This document shows, one piece after another, positions 16,788 through 25,539 of a DNA stretch of 64,000 nt. Under the pieces are notes generated by a model. That model ran no database searches and was not told the DNA's origin. It worked only from the letters and a program-made list of their open reading frames with translations. The stretch's first letter is position 1; each line of letters starts with the position of its first letter. Position numbers and translations under genes: made by a program. Origin of the DNA: JBFMAI01 sp040755725 (GTDB lineage: Bacteria > Planctomycetota > Phycisphaerae > UBA1845 > Fen-1342); contig JBFMAI010000030.1 in the NCBI GenBank assembly GCA_040755725.1, positions 97,112 to 161,111 on the forward strand, read 5' to 3'.

Positions 16788-17789
16788 CTAGTCGCCATCG
16801 ATCAGATTGCCCAGGCCGCCCAGGATGCTGCCTTCGCCCGTGCTGCGCTTGCCGGGGCCGCGGCCGGTGGCGTGAATGCGGTCGGCCAGCCGGGCGAACG
16901 GGAGCGACTGAAGCCAGACGTCGCCGGGGCCGGTGAGCGCGGCGAAGAACAGGCCCTCGCCGCCGAACAGCGTGTTCTTGAAGCCGCCGACGAACTGGAT
17001 GTCGTATTCGACGGACGGCTGGAACGCGACGATGCAGCCCGTGTCGACGCGCAAGGTCTCGCCGGCTTGCAGGCGCCGCTGACAGAGCGTGCCGCCGGCG
17101 TGAACGAAGGCGAGCCCGTCGCCCTTGAGTCGCTGGAGAATGAAGCCCTCCCCACCGAAGAGCCCCGCGCCGAGCCGCTTGGTGAACGCGATGTCGACCC
17201 GCACGCCGCGGGCCGCGCACAGGAACGAGTTCTTCTGGCACAACAGCTCGCCGCCGAGCTGCGCCAGGTCCATCGCGATGATCTTGCCCGGATAGGGCGC
17301 GGCAAAGGCGACTTGCTGCTTGCTGGGACCGTCCGCCGTGAACGTCGTCATAAACAACGACTCGCCGGTGAGCACGCGTTTGCCCGCACTGAACACCTTG
17401 CCGAGCAGCCCCTGGTCGTCCGCGCTGGGGTCACCGAAGCGGGTCTCCATGCGCACGCCGGGCGTCATGTACATCATGGCCCCCGCTTCGGCGATGACCA
17501 TTTCGCCGGGGTCGAGCTCGATCTCGACGAACTGCATGTCGTCGCCGGTGATGCGGTAGTCGATCTCATCGCTGCGGCGCGCGACGGCGGCCGGCGGGCG
17601 GCAAACGGGTGCGTCGGGCGACAAGCGCAGCGCGGGAATGTGGCGCGCCGCCGTCCATGAGCTCATGCCCGGGCCGTAGACGAGCGTGTCGGCGCCTTGC
17701 AGCGTCGGCAAACGGTCGATCAACTCGGCTTGGGTGAGCGGCCCGACGGCTTTGCCGTTGTCAACGTAGCACCACTCGGCCCGTGGCAT
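16788..17789 (-). CDS. GYF_2-domain / AIM24 (TIGR00266) family protein
   Basis: The product is 333 residues. The start at 17789 follows GGAGG about 10 bases upstream. The first ~55 residues form a GYF_2-type domain (WCYVDNGKAVGPLTQAELIDRL). From about residue 75 the protein is an AIM24-type beta-rich domain (MQFVEIELDPGEMVIAEAGAMMYM, then GLFGGEGFILQRLKGDG and TLFGGEGLFFAALTGPG). The family's biochemical role is poorly known. The fusion suggests a protein-interaction adaptor at the N-terminus. It lies 52 bases after the lipoprotein gene and is probably cotranscribed. Confidence 0.85.
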   Translation of the reverse strand: MPRAEWCYVDNGKAVGPLTQAELIDRLPTLQGADTLVYGPGMSSWTAARHIPALRLSPDAPVCRPPAAVARRSDEIDYRITGDDMQFVEIELDPGEMVIAEAGAMMYMTPGVRMETRFGDPSADDQGLLGKVFSAGKRVLTGESLFMTTFTADGPSKQQVAFAAPYPGKIIAMDLAQLGGELLCQKNSFLCAARGVRVDIAFTKRLGAGLFGGEGFILQRLKGDGLAFVHAGGTLCQRRLQAGETLRVDTGCIVAFQPSVEYDIQFVGGFKNTLFGGEGLFFAALTGPGDVWLQSLPFARLADRIHATGRGPGKRSTGEGSILGGLGNLIDGD

Positions 17790-17841
17790 CGCGGTCCGGC
17801 CTCCGGTCCCCGACGGGGGTTCCCCCAATTCGATCGCCGAC

Positions 17842-18381
17842 CTACAGCTCCTCCGGGGCCGGGTCGGAGTCGTTGTCCGGCTGCATGGTCGGCGGCGGGC
17901 GATAGCGCCACTCATCGGACGCCGGCGCGGGCGACGTCTCCATGCGCGAGCCGGGCTGCGCCGGTCGCGGGCGCAGGGAGCTGGACTCCGGGGCCCTTTC
18001 GCTCGGCGGCGGTTCCCACCGCGACTCGTCGGCCGGCGGACGCACCTCGCGTGGCCGTCGAATGATCTGGTTCGTCCCCACTTCGGCCGTCCGCACGATC
18101 AGGTGCTCGGGGATGCTGACCGTGTTGTTCTTGCCCCAGAACTCGATCTTGTACAGGCGGACGCCGTCCTCGACGGTCACACTGCAATCGTTGCCAAGTA
18201 TGGACAACTTGTTGACCCGCGAGCCGCGCAGGATCGTCACTACGCTCCCGCTGCCGGTGATCCCGACGTCGCCGAAGAACTGGTCCGCCCGCGACACGCC
18301 GTTGCCGACCAGCGGCGTGGACGCGCAGCCGGCGGTCAGCAACAGCCCCGCCATCGACGCGATGATCAAAGTGGTTCTCAT
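17842..18381 (-). CDS. Lipoprotein with a DUF3060-like beta segment and Pro-rich tail
   Basis: The product is 179 residues. The start at 18381 has GAGGAG upstream. The signal ends in lipobox LTAGC, so the protein is probably lipidated. Residues about 35-100 contain short beta strands (GSGSVVTI, RVNKLSILGNDCSVTV, LYKIEFWGKNNTVSIP) resembling DUF3060-type repeats. The last ~75 residues are rich in Pro, Glu, Arg and Ser, presumably a disordered linker in the envelope. The function is unknown. Confidence 0.75.
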   Translation of the reverse strand: MRTTLIIASMAGLLLTAGCASTPLVGNGVSRADQFFGDVGITGSGSVVTILRGSRVNKLSILGNDCSVTVEDGVRLYKIEFWGKNNTVSIPEHLIVRTAEVGTNQIIRRPREVRPPADESRWEPPPSERAPESSSLRPRPAQPGSRMETSPAPASDEWRYRPPPTMQPDNDSDPAPEEL

Positions 18382-18511
18382 GCCGTCTCCTCGTTTCCAA
18401 ACCCGTAACGCCCGCGTGTTCAGCCGCGCCACTCTCTGCTGCCCACGACGACCGCAGCCAGTGTACCGGGGGCGCGGCCGTCAAGCCAGTACCGAGGGGG
18501 GCGCGGCCGGC

Positions 18512-19309
18512 TCACTTAGCGTCCGAGCCTGCGATGACCTCCTCGGCGCCGGCCCGAAGGTGCCGCAGGGTCCGACGCCGAAGCTGCGTCAGCGGCCGCG
18601 CGATCCAGCGGTGCAGACGAATCCACGTGTTCAGGCGTTCCACCACCTGCCGCTGCGGCTCGGTGAGCTGATCCGGGCGCAGCCGGCGCTTGTGCTTCAG
18701 AACGTGGTAGAGGTCGCCGTGCTGGAAGTGTGCCAGCAGCCAGCGCAGCGGAGCGCAGCGTGTCAGCAGGCTGCGTGGTCCGCCGAGGGCAATCTGAAAG
18801 TCAATCAGATACGGCCGGCCGTCGTCGCCCACCAGGATGTTCTGCCGCTTGTTAAGGTCCACGTAGGCGATGCCGCGGGCGTGGAGCATACGAACCAGGG
18901 CGAGCAGGTCATCAAAGAAGCCGTCCCCGACGGCCTCGTGCCGGCCCAGCGGGTGCCCGGGGACGAAGGCGTGGACAAAGCCGGTCGGTCCCACGGGGCC
19001 GATCAGTTGCGGAACCCCCCACACGTCCTGCAACGCTCGGTAGAAGCGGATTTCGCGTCGCGCCAGGAACCGTCCCGCCCACTCCATCGGCAGGCCGAAC
19101 AGAGGCGTGACGCGGTTGATCTTCGCCACCACAACGCCGGCGGGGCCGCGGTAGAGCCCCGTGGCGGCAAAGAAGTCGTGCTTGAACGTCTCCAGCAGCT
19201 CGTATTGCCGGCCGTGGCAGCAGATTACGTTCGGCAGCGCCGCGCCCGGCAGGGCATACAGCCAGGGATGCGTCACACGACGACGAGGTACCGGTGGCGA
19301 CGATTTCAT
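18512..19309 (-). CDS. Small protein-kinase-fold protein (RIO/WaaP-like)
   Basis: The product is 265 residues. Kinase-like motifs are a Lys in VVVAKINRV (about residue 63), the catalytic loop YVDLNKRQNILV (Asp and Asn, about 150-161) and the metal-binding DFQ in PYLIDFQIAL. These resemble the lipopolysaccharide (Kdo/heptose) kinase and RIO-like group rather than Ser/Thr kinases. A basic tail follows. The gene lies upstream of, and divergent from, a polysaccharide-synthesis block, so a lipid- or sugar-kinase role is plausible but inferred. Confidence 0.7.
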   Translation of the reverse strand: MKSSPPVPRRRVTHPWLYALPGAALPNVICCHGRQYELLETFKHDFFAATGLYRGPAGVVVAKINRVTPLFGLPMEWAGRFLARREIRFYRALQDVWGVPQLIGPVGPTGFVHAFVPGHPLGRHEAVGDGFFDDLLALVRMLHARGIAYVDLNKRQNILVGDDGRPYLIDFQIALGGPRSLLTRCAPLRWLLAHFQHGDLYHVLKHKRRLRPDQLTEPQRQVVERLNTWIRLHRWIARPLTQLRRRTLRHLRAGAEEVIAGSDAK

Positions 19310-19722
19310 TCGGGGCGCGATTGTAACGCTCGTCCGCCCGGCCGGGACACCGAGGCACGCCGATCGGAACGACGATCCCCCTACATAAGGCGTGCGGCAC
19401 CCTGTGGGTATTGGCGCGGTCTGAGGGTGCCGCAGCGAGTGGAAGCAAGTTATTTTGGCTGAAGGAGTTACGCTTCAACCGGTGGCGAAGACAGCACCAG
19501 GCCACCTGACTCCACTCTTAGTATAACAGCCGCCCGGTGGCTTTCAACAACAATCCGGCGCAAATCTCTGTCAGAAAACAGTTTTTCTTCGATGTTTCGG
19601 GCGCCAAGGTCCGATACCCGCGCCATCCGGCCCGGGAACCTCGCTTGTCGTGCCCCTGGTGCCTGCACAGGACCCGCCAACCCCCGTCGCGGTGCCGCCG
19701 ACCGCGAGGTAGACTGCGCGCC
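19310..19722. other. 413-base divergent intergenic region with inverted repeat and promoter
   Basis: It holds an 11-base inverted repeat, TGCGGCACCCT (19393-19403) and AGGGTGCCGCA (19424-19434). An AT-rich stretch (about 19440-19600) includes a sigma-70-like minus-strand promoter at 19520-19547. The leader from that promoter to 19309 would be about 200 bases long. No coding frame is convincing. Confidence 0.45.
19520..19547 (-). promoter_or_regulatory. Candidate sigma-70-like promoter, minus strand
   Basis: On the minus strand TTGAAA (19547-19542) and TATACT (19525-19520) are separated by 16 bases. It points toward the kinase-fold gene starting at 19309. This is pattern reading only; planctomycete promoter consensus is not assumed. 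Confidence 0.4.
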
Positions 19723-20292
19723 ATGGCCCGTGCCCGAGCTCCGCAGCCCGTGAAGCTCTTCGCCGGTCTGCTCAGCGGCGACCCCGACCTGCTCCGGCGT
19801 GCCCGGCAGCTCCTGTCCCGGCGGTTCGGCCGGGTGGACGCCGAGAGCGAGGTCTGGCCGTTCGACCAGACGGATTATTACCAAGACGAGATGGGACCAG
19901 GGCTGCAACGGTGGTTCGTGGCCTTTGAGCCGCTGGTCAGCCCGGGTCAGATTGCCCAGATCAAGCACGACACCAACGCGTTGGAGCAGGAAATCGCGGA
20001 GCAGTGCCTCTCCCCCGATATCGTGCGACCGGTCAATATCGACCCCGGCTACGTTGACCTGACCAAGCTCGTGCTGGCCACCACGAAGGACCGCGGCCAC
20101 CGCCTGTACCTCGGCCACGGCATCTACGGGGAGGTCACGCTGCAATACGCCAGCGGCGCTTGGCAGGCGCAACCTTGGACCTACCCGGACTACGCCCTTC
20201 CCGCCGCCCATGCGTTCTTCGTTACGCTGCGAGACCGGTTGCGCATCCAGCGGCAGGAGCTGGCTGACGCCGCCGAGCAGGGGGCGTTATGA
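19723..20292 (+). CDS. DUF4416 family protein
   Basis: The product is 189 residues, about the family length. ATG 19723 begins MARARAPQPVKLFAGLLSGDP. Family features include DYYQDEMGPGLQRWFVAFEPLVSP, NIDPGYVDLTKLVLATTKDRGHRLYLGHGIYGEVTL and the W-TYPDYALPAA block. The biochemical function is not established. Its stop overlaps the WecA-like start by ATGA, so it is cotranscribed with polysaccharide genes; the family is often found in such settings. Confidence 0.88.
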   Translation: MARARAPQPVKLFAGLLSGDPDLLRRARQLLSRRFGRVDAESEVWPFDQTDYYQDEMGPGLQRWFVAFEPLVSPGQIAQIKHDTNALEQEIAEQCLSPDIVRPVNIDPGYVDLTKLVLATTKDRGHRLYLGHGIYGEVTLQYASGAWQAQPWTYPDYALPAAHAFFVTLRDRLRIQRQELADAAEQGAL

Positions 20293-21419
20293 GCCCGATT
20301 TACTTGCTGGCCGCGGGCGCGACGCCCGCCCTCCCCGTGGGCCTCGGCGCGGCCGCGGTTGTCGTGCTCGCGGCGTCGGCCATCCTGACCCTGGCGGCTC
20401 GCCGGGTAGCGCTCCGCATCGGCTTCGTGGACCACCCGGGTGGCCACAAGTCGCACCGGGAGCCGATGCCGTACGGCGGGGGCTGCGCGATCTTCCTGTC
20501 CGCCTGGGCGGCCCTGCTGGGCGGCCTGCTGCTGGCCGTGGCGCTCCCGCAAGCGTGGATCGCCGAGACGTTTGGCGAGACGGCGCGGGCCTACGTGGGC
20601 GGCATGCGCGATCGGGCCGGGCAGTTGGTGGTGATTCTAGTCGGCGGGGCGGTGTTGCACGGGCTGGGTCTGCTGGATGACCGTCGGCCCCTGCCGCCCG
20701 GGCAGAAGCTGCTGGTCATTATTGCGGTGGCACTCTTCGTGGCCGTGGTCGGGCGGGTGCGCATCGCGGAGTTCGCGGGGGTCGGAGTCTCGGTGGCCCT
20801 GACGACCGTGTGGTTCGTCGTGATCGTCAACGCCCTGAACTTCCTGGACAACATGGACGGCCTGAGCGCCGGTGTCGCGGCCCTCGGCCTGCTGTTCCTG
20901 GCGGTGTGCGGCCTCATGGCGGGCCAGGTGCTCGTGCCGGCGCTGGCCGGGGTATTCCTGGGCGCGGTCGCGGGATTCCTGATCTTCAACTTCCCGCCGG
21001 CCCGCATCTTCATGGGCGACGCCGGCAGCCTCGTCGTCGGCTACATGCTGGCCACCGTCTCGACGCTGACGACGTACTACCAGAGCGGCCACGGCGCGCC
21101 GCCGTACGCCATGACCATGCCCCTGGTCATCCTCGCCGTTCCGCTATACGACTTCGGCAGCGTGGTCGTCATCCGGCTGGCCGAGGGCCGCAACCCGATG
21201 CGCGGCGACCAGCGCCACTTCTCGCACCGGCTGGTGGAGCGCGGGCTCAGCCGCCGGTTCGCCGTCCTGACGATCTACCTGGCGACGGCGACCACGGGTC
21301 TGGCGGCCACGTTGCTGCCCGGGGCGGACCTGCGGCAGACGATCACCGTCGGGGCGATTGTGGTGATGGTGTTGGCGATTATCGCCATTCTGGAAATGCC
21401 GCTGCGCAAGTCGTCATGA
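20289..21419 (+). CDS. WecA/MraY-type polyprenyl-phosphate sugar-1-phosphate transferase
   Basis: The product is 376 residues with about 10-11 membrane segments. It should transfer a sugar-1-phosphate from a UDP-sugar to undecaprenyl phosphate, starting glycan assembly at the inner membrane. Signature motifs are DHPGGHKSHREPMPYGGG (about 48-65), NALNFLDNMDGLSAG (about 180-195) and RIFMGDAGSL (about 239-248). The presence of SHREPMPYGGG favours the WecA-like group over MraY proper. It overlaps both neighbours by ATGA. Confidence 0.9.
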   Translation: MSPIYLLAAGATPALPVGLGAAAVVVLAASAILTLAARRVALRIGFVDHPGGHKSHREPMPYGGGCAIFLSAWAALLGGLLLAVALPQAWIAETFGETARAYVGGMRDRAGQLVVILVGGAVLHGLGLLDDRRPLPPGQKLLVIIAVALFVAVVGRVRIAEFAGVGVSVALTTVWFVVIVNALNFLDNMDGLSAGVAALGLLFLAVCGLMAGQVLVPALAGVFLGAVAGFLIFNFPPARIFMGDAGSLVVGYMLATVSTLTTYYQSGHGAPPYAMTMPLVILAVPLYDFGSVVVIRLAEGRNPMRGDQRHFSHRLVERGLSRRFAVLTIYLATATTGLAATLLPGADLRQTITVGAIVVMVLAIIAILEMPLRKSS

Positions 21420-23740
21420 TCCAAGCCGTGCAGCAGAATGGCGCCTCGCCCCAAACGGTCACGGTGATCTCGCGCCTCGACACCGTGCGTTTCGTCGCGC
21501 TGCTGGCGCTGCTCAGTGTCCGGCCCGTCATCGGGGAAACGTTCGAGCCGGTGCAGGTGTCGATGTTGACCGCCCTTCAGGTGGACGCCGGCCCCACACC
21601 GGCGGCCACCGCGTGGCTCGACCTGCTCACGCTGGCGGTCGCCGCCGACACCCTGCTCACGCGCGGCCGTTGGCGACATCGGGGCCCGGTTGCCCTCGGT
21701 GTCGTGCTGTTGCTCGTGGGCGTCGCGCTGTCCAGTTGGCACGCCGGGAACCCGCCGCTCGCGTGGCTGGCGGGGGCCAGCCTGGTGATCGCCGTGCTGG
21801 CCGGGGCCGCACTCTGTTCGCTGCTGCGAGCACGCTGGGTGGTGAACCTGACCGTGGCGGCCCTGCTCGCGGGCGGGGTCACGACGGCGGTGAAGTGCGC
21901 GTTGCAGCGCTACGTGGATAACCCGCAGACACAACAGCAGTGGGAGGCCGTCTACAAGCCGGACCTCGTCCGCCAGGGTTTCGACCCCGACAGTCCGATG
22001 ATGGTCAACTTCGAGCGGCGGATGGTCGCCGCCGACGCCTACGGGTTCCTCGGTCACCCGAACATTACGGGTTCGTGCCTGGCGCTGTGGACGCTCGTGG
22101 CGCTGGGGCTTATGCGCAGGACCACGTCCGCGTTCCCGCTCCTGGTTGTGCTTGTGCTGACCGGGATGCTGGGGGCGGCCCTGTGGTTCACTGCCAGCCG
22201 CGGCGGGCTGGCGGCGGCCGCGTTCGGCCTGGTCGTGGTCGCGGTGCTCACACGTCGACCGGAGTGGTTCGCGCGCCACGCGCGACCGGTGCTCGCCGGG
22301 CTCGCGGGGCTGTACCTGGCGGTCGTAGCTGGCGTAGCGACCTACGGGGTCGCGCGCGGCACGCTGCCGCACCCGTCGTTGGAGTTCCGCTGGTACTACT
22401 GGACGACGGCGGTGCGGGCGTTTGAGGACGCCCCGCTGACCGGCATCGGCCGCGGGAACTTCGCGGCGGGGTACACGCGCTACAAGCCGGCGGAGAGCAC
22501 CGAGGAGGTGCGCGACCCGCACAACGTTTGGGTGTCGTTGCTGACGGAGTTGGGGCCGCTGGGGCTGATCGCCGGCGGCGTCCTATGTGCGGCGTGCGTC
22601 CGCGCCGCCCTGCGTGGTCTCGAACCACCGCAGCCGATGCGCGTGACCCCGGCCGTGCCGCCGGCGGTTGGCGGACCGCCGACCGGCGCCACGATAGCGG
22701 TCATCGGCGTCCCGTTGGCGCTGCACGCGTTCTTCTCCGGCACGGCCTTTGGCCACCTGGGCATGCCGATCGTCTGGGCCCAGGAAATCGCAGCCCCTTG
22801 GCTATTCGCGGTGCTGCTCGTGCTGTGGCTGCTGCGCCACCCAGGAGTGACGACGCGAGCGCAGGCCATGCTGGGAGCCGGTCTGTGCGCCGCGATCCTG
22901 GCTGCCCTCTTGCACGGGCTGGTGGACTTTACCCTGCTGACGCCGGGCGGGCTGGCGGTGTTCGTGCTGTGCGCTGCGGCAGCGGGCGGGCTCGCGGGGG
23001 CGGGCGTGCCGGCTGCGGGGCCGGATCCGGGCCGCGAACGCGGCCTGCTCGCGGCCGTCGCCGGCCTGGTTGTGCTGGCCCACGGCGTGGGGATCACGCT
23101 GCCCGCGACGCGTACCGCGTCGGGATTGAACAGACTGAGGCTCGCCGCGAGCACGCCGTCGCCGGCCGGGCCGCAGGTCGTGCTCCAAATCGCCCGGGAG
23201 ATCGAAGAGTGCCGGCCGCGTGATCCGGTCCTGTCGCGGACGGCGGCGCAGACCCTGCTGCGCATCGCCACGGGGACCGCATTCGACCCGCGGCAGGAAC
23301 TCGAGTGGCTGACGACGGCGTATCGCCTCGCCGAACTGGCCTGCGCTCGAAACCCGCACGACACGACCAACTACGCCGCCCTGGCGGCGGTGGCCGAGGA
23401 ACTGGCGTGGTACCGCGAGGGGGACGGCGACGCCGAGCAGCGCCGGCGAGCCTGGACTGACGCCGTGGCGGCCTGGGAGCGCGCCGTTGAGTTGTACCCG
23501 ACCAACCCGCGGACGCGCCTCTCGGCCGGCCGGGCGTGGTTGGAACTGTGGCAGCACACGGGCGACGCGGCGCACGCCGAGCGGGCGCGGCGCCAGTTCC
23601 AAGCCGCGCTTCGGATGGACGATCGCCGGCCGCCGGGCGACACGGTGCGCTTGCGCGCGAAGGAGCTGGAGCAGATTGCGGAGGGGCTGCGGAAGCTGGA
23701 CGCCGCGCCGCGGACGAGTATGGGGGCGAATGAAGAATGA
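21416..23740 (+). CDS. O-antigen ligase/polymerase-like membrane protein with TPR tail
   Basis: The product is 774 residues. ATG 21416 overlaps the preceding stop (ATGA). About 12-14 hydrophobic segments cover residues 20-570. The Wzy_C/WaaL-type signature SRGGLAAAAFG and the loop PLTGIGRGNFAAGYTRYKPAESTEEVRDPHN (about 340-370) are visible. Residues about 600-774 are soluble and helical, resembling TPR units (ELACARNPHDTTNYAAL, AVELYPTNPRTRLSAGRAWLEL). It likely polymerises or ligates glycans on the periplasmic side, in one operon with the initiating transferase. Confidence 0.87.
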   Translation: MIQAVQQNGASPQTVTVISRLDTVRFVALLALLSVRPVIGETFEPVQVSMLTALQVDAGPTPAATAWLDLLTLAVAADTLLTRGRWRHRGPVALGVVLLLVGVALSSWHAGNPPLAWLAGASLVIAVLAGAALCSLLRARWVVNLTVAALLAGGVTTAVKCALQRYVDNPQTQQQWEAVYKPDLVRQGFDPDSPMMVNFERRMVAADAYGFLGHPNITGSCLALWTLVALGLMRRTTSAFPLLVVLVLTGMLGAALWFTASRGGLAAAAFGLVVVAVLTRRPEWFARHARPVLAGLAGLYLAVVAGVATYGVARGTLPHPSLEFRWYYWTTAVRAFEDAPLTGIGRGNFAAGYTRYKPAESTEEVRDPHNVWVSLLTELGPLGLIAGGVLCAACVRAALRGLEPPQPMRVTPAVPPAVGGPPTGATIAVIGVPLALHAFFSGTAFGHLGMPIVWAQEIAAPWLFAVLLVLWLLRHPGVTTRAQAMLGAGLCAAILAALLHGLVDFTLLTPGGLAVFVLCAAAAGGLAGAGVPAAGPDPGRERGLLAAVAGLVVLAHGVGITLPATRTASGLNRLRLAASTPSPAGPQVVLQIAREIEECRPRDPVLSRTAAQTLLRIATGTAFDPRQELEWLTTAYRLAELACARNPHDTTNYAALAAVAEELAWYREGDGDAEQRRRAWTDAVAAWERAVELYPTNPRTRLSAGRAWLELWQHTGDAAHAERARRQFQAALRMDDRRPPGDTVRLRAKELEQIAEGLRKLDAAPRTSMGANEE

Positions 23741-24095
23741 AAAAGGCAGAATGAGAAGAGCCCAGCCACGGCGGCAGACGCTCCCGCGTGTCCAGTCAGC
23801 ACGCGACGCGCCAGGGAGCGCGGCGTGGGGCATTCGCGGTTCCGCCCGCTGCACAGACTCCCGACATTCGGACGTGATCGGCAACACCTCCGCTGCCACC
23901 CGGGCAGTCGCGGCTCGGTAACACCTGTTACGCAGGTGTCCGCCCCCCACACTCCGAGCGCCAATCAGAGCCCCGCACGCCAGTGCGGGGGGCAAGTGGT
24001 CCACTACTTGCGTGGCGGTTTTTGTTAGTGGGTTTCAGACCGGGAGGGGAGTTGCGGGGACTTCCTACAATGCTGACGGGGGGTGGGAGAATGGA
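23741..24095. other. 355-base gap with consecutive hairpins
   Basis: Two perfect hairpins lie close together: ACACCTG-TTACG-CAGGTGT (23921-23939) and CCCCGCAC-GCCA-GTGCGGGG (23971-23990). No T-tract follows either. No coding frame is convincing. They may end the polysaccharide transcript or be REP-type elements. Confidence 0.5.
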
Positions 24096-25529
24096 ATGCG
24101 CCGGACGTGGCCAGCGGCCGTCGGAGCAGCGGTATTTACCATCCTCGCGGCCGGGGGTGGGGTGACCCGCGGTGATGAGGCCGCGATCGTGGCCGACATC
24201 GAGTCCTTCTTCAAGACCGAGGACGTTCATCGGCGGGCGGAGTTGGCGCGGCAGATCGCCGCCGACCCCGCGTTTGACCGGGCGAAGCTGTCGCACTGGT
24301 TGCACGCGGCGGACCTGTTCGGGCCGCTGACGCCGGGGCGGCACGAGCTGTCCGTCGAGCTGGCCGACGGGGCGGCGCGCACCGTTGTGCTCCGCATCCC
24401 GAAAAGCTATGACCACCGGCAGCCGTGGCCGCTGATCTACGCGTTGCACGGCTCCGGCAGCGGGGCCGACGCGATCAGCGGGTACGTCGCGCGCGTCCTC
24501 GGCGACGCGGCCGAGCAGTACGTCATCGCGGCGCCGCAGAGCTACGCCGACCTCATCATTCACCAACCGGAGTGGCCGCCGACCGGCGAGCACCCGGCGG
24601 CACTACTGAAGCTGCGCCAGACCGTACACGTCGCTGCCGATCGCGTGTTCATCACCGGCTACTCGCTCGGCGGGCACACGACATGGACCGTGGCGACGCT
24701 GCACGCGGACGAATTCGCCGGGGCCCTGCCGTTGGCCGGCACGTTTACGCTGCTCCTGCCGGACCTGCTGTGGGAGACATTTTTACCGAACCTCGCGCAT
24801 CTGCCCATTCTGTGCGTGTGGGGCAAGGGCGACGTGCAGTACGGCGGCGAGCGGATCAGCCCGGAGGGCGGCATCGCCGGCGTGAACCGGGCGTTGCGCG
24901 AGCGGCTCGCGCGGCCCGACCTGCCGGCGACGATGATCGAGCTGCCCGAGGCCGACCATTACAACGTGGTTCCGCCGACCGACGAACTCCGCAAGCTGCT
25001 CGCGCGGAGGCGCGTACACTGGCCCCCCAAGGTTGCGCACACGTTTCGCCACATCGTGCAGGCCCGGGCGTATTGGCTCGAAGGCCACGTCTGGACCGGC
25101 GAGCAGTGGACGAAGAACAGCCTGACGATCCGTATGCGCGCGGGGGAAAACGCATACGACGATGAGCAGTTCGACGCCGCCGTCGCCCGGACGTATCGCG
25201 GCCTGCTCGGGCAGCTCAGCGGCGAGATCGCGGGGCCGGAAATCCGCGTGGCGCGCAAGCGGGTCAAGGAGCTGACCGTCTGGATCGGCGACGGGATGAT
25301 CGACTGGGAGCGCCCCGTTACGCTCAAGGTGAGCGGCCGGACCGTGTTCGAGGGCCTGCTGATGCCGAACGTGTCGATCGCGCTGGTGCAGGCGGCGCGG
25401 ACGTGGGACTTCGACCGGCTGCGTTGGGCGGGGCTGCGTTTTCGCAGCGGGGGCCAGACCGAGCCGGTGACGCTCACGACGCGTTTCCCGCCGGCGCTGG
25501 GGCCATCGGACCCCAGGCTGCGCCCCTGA
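24096..25529 (+). CDS. Exported alpha/beta-hydrolase (esterase, PHB-depolymerase/feruloyl-esterase-like)
   Basis: The product is 477 residues. ATG 24096 follows GGGAG and begins a signal peptide (about 1-25). The nucleophile elbow GYSLGG places catalytic Ser190, with His288 in EADHYNV and a likely Asp in CVWGKGDVQY. The oxyanion region is YALHGSGSG. The C-terminal ~180 residues add a domain seen in some planctomycete esterases, with WLEGHVWTGEQWTKNSLTIRM and a beta-rich end. An extracellular ester substrate is likely. It has its own transcription unit. Confidence 0.82.
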   Translation: MRRTWPAAVGAAVFTILAAGGGVTRGDEAAIVADIESFFKTEDVHRRAELARQIAADPAFDRAKLSHWLHAADLFGPLTPGRHELSVELADGAARTVVLRIPKSYDHRQPWPLIYALHGSGSGADAISGYVARVLGDAAEQYVIAAPQSYADLIIHQPEWPPTGEHPAALLKLRQTVHVAADRVFITGYSLGGHTTWTVATLHADEFAGALPLAGTFTLLLPDLLWETFLPNLAHLPILCVWGKGDVQYGGERISPEGGIAGVNRALRERLARPDLPATMIELPEADHYNVVPPTDELRKLLARRRVHWPPKVAHTFRHIVQARAYWLEGHVWTGEQWTKNSLTIRMRAGENAYDDEQFDAAVARTYRGLLGQLSGEIAGPEIRVARKRVKELTVWIGDGMIDWERPVTLKVSGRTVFEGLLMPNVSIALVQAARTWDFDRLRWAGLRFRSGGQTEPVTLTTRFPPALGPSDPRLRP

Positions 25530-25539
25530 GCGGCGCCGT

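Noticed and set aside
20810..21415. N-terminal extension of the O-antigen ligase frame
   Set aside because: These 202 codons lie inside the WecA-like gene in another frame. The ATGA overlap at 21416 gives the natural start.
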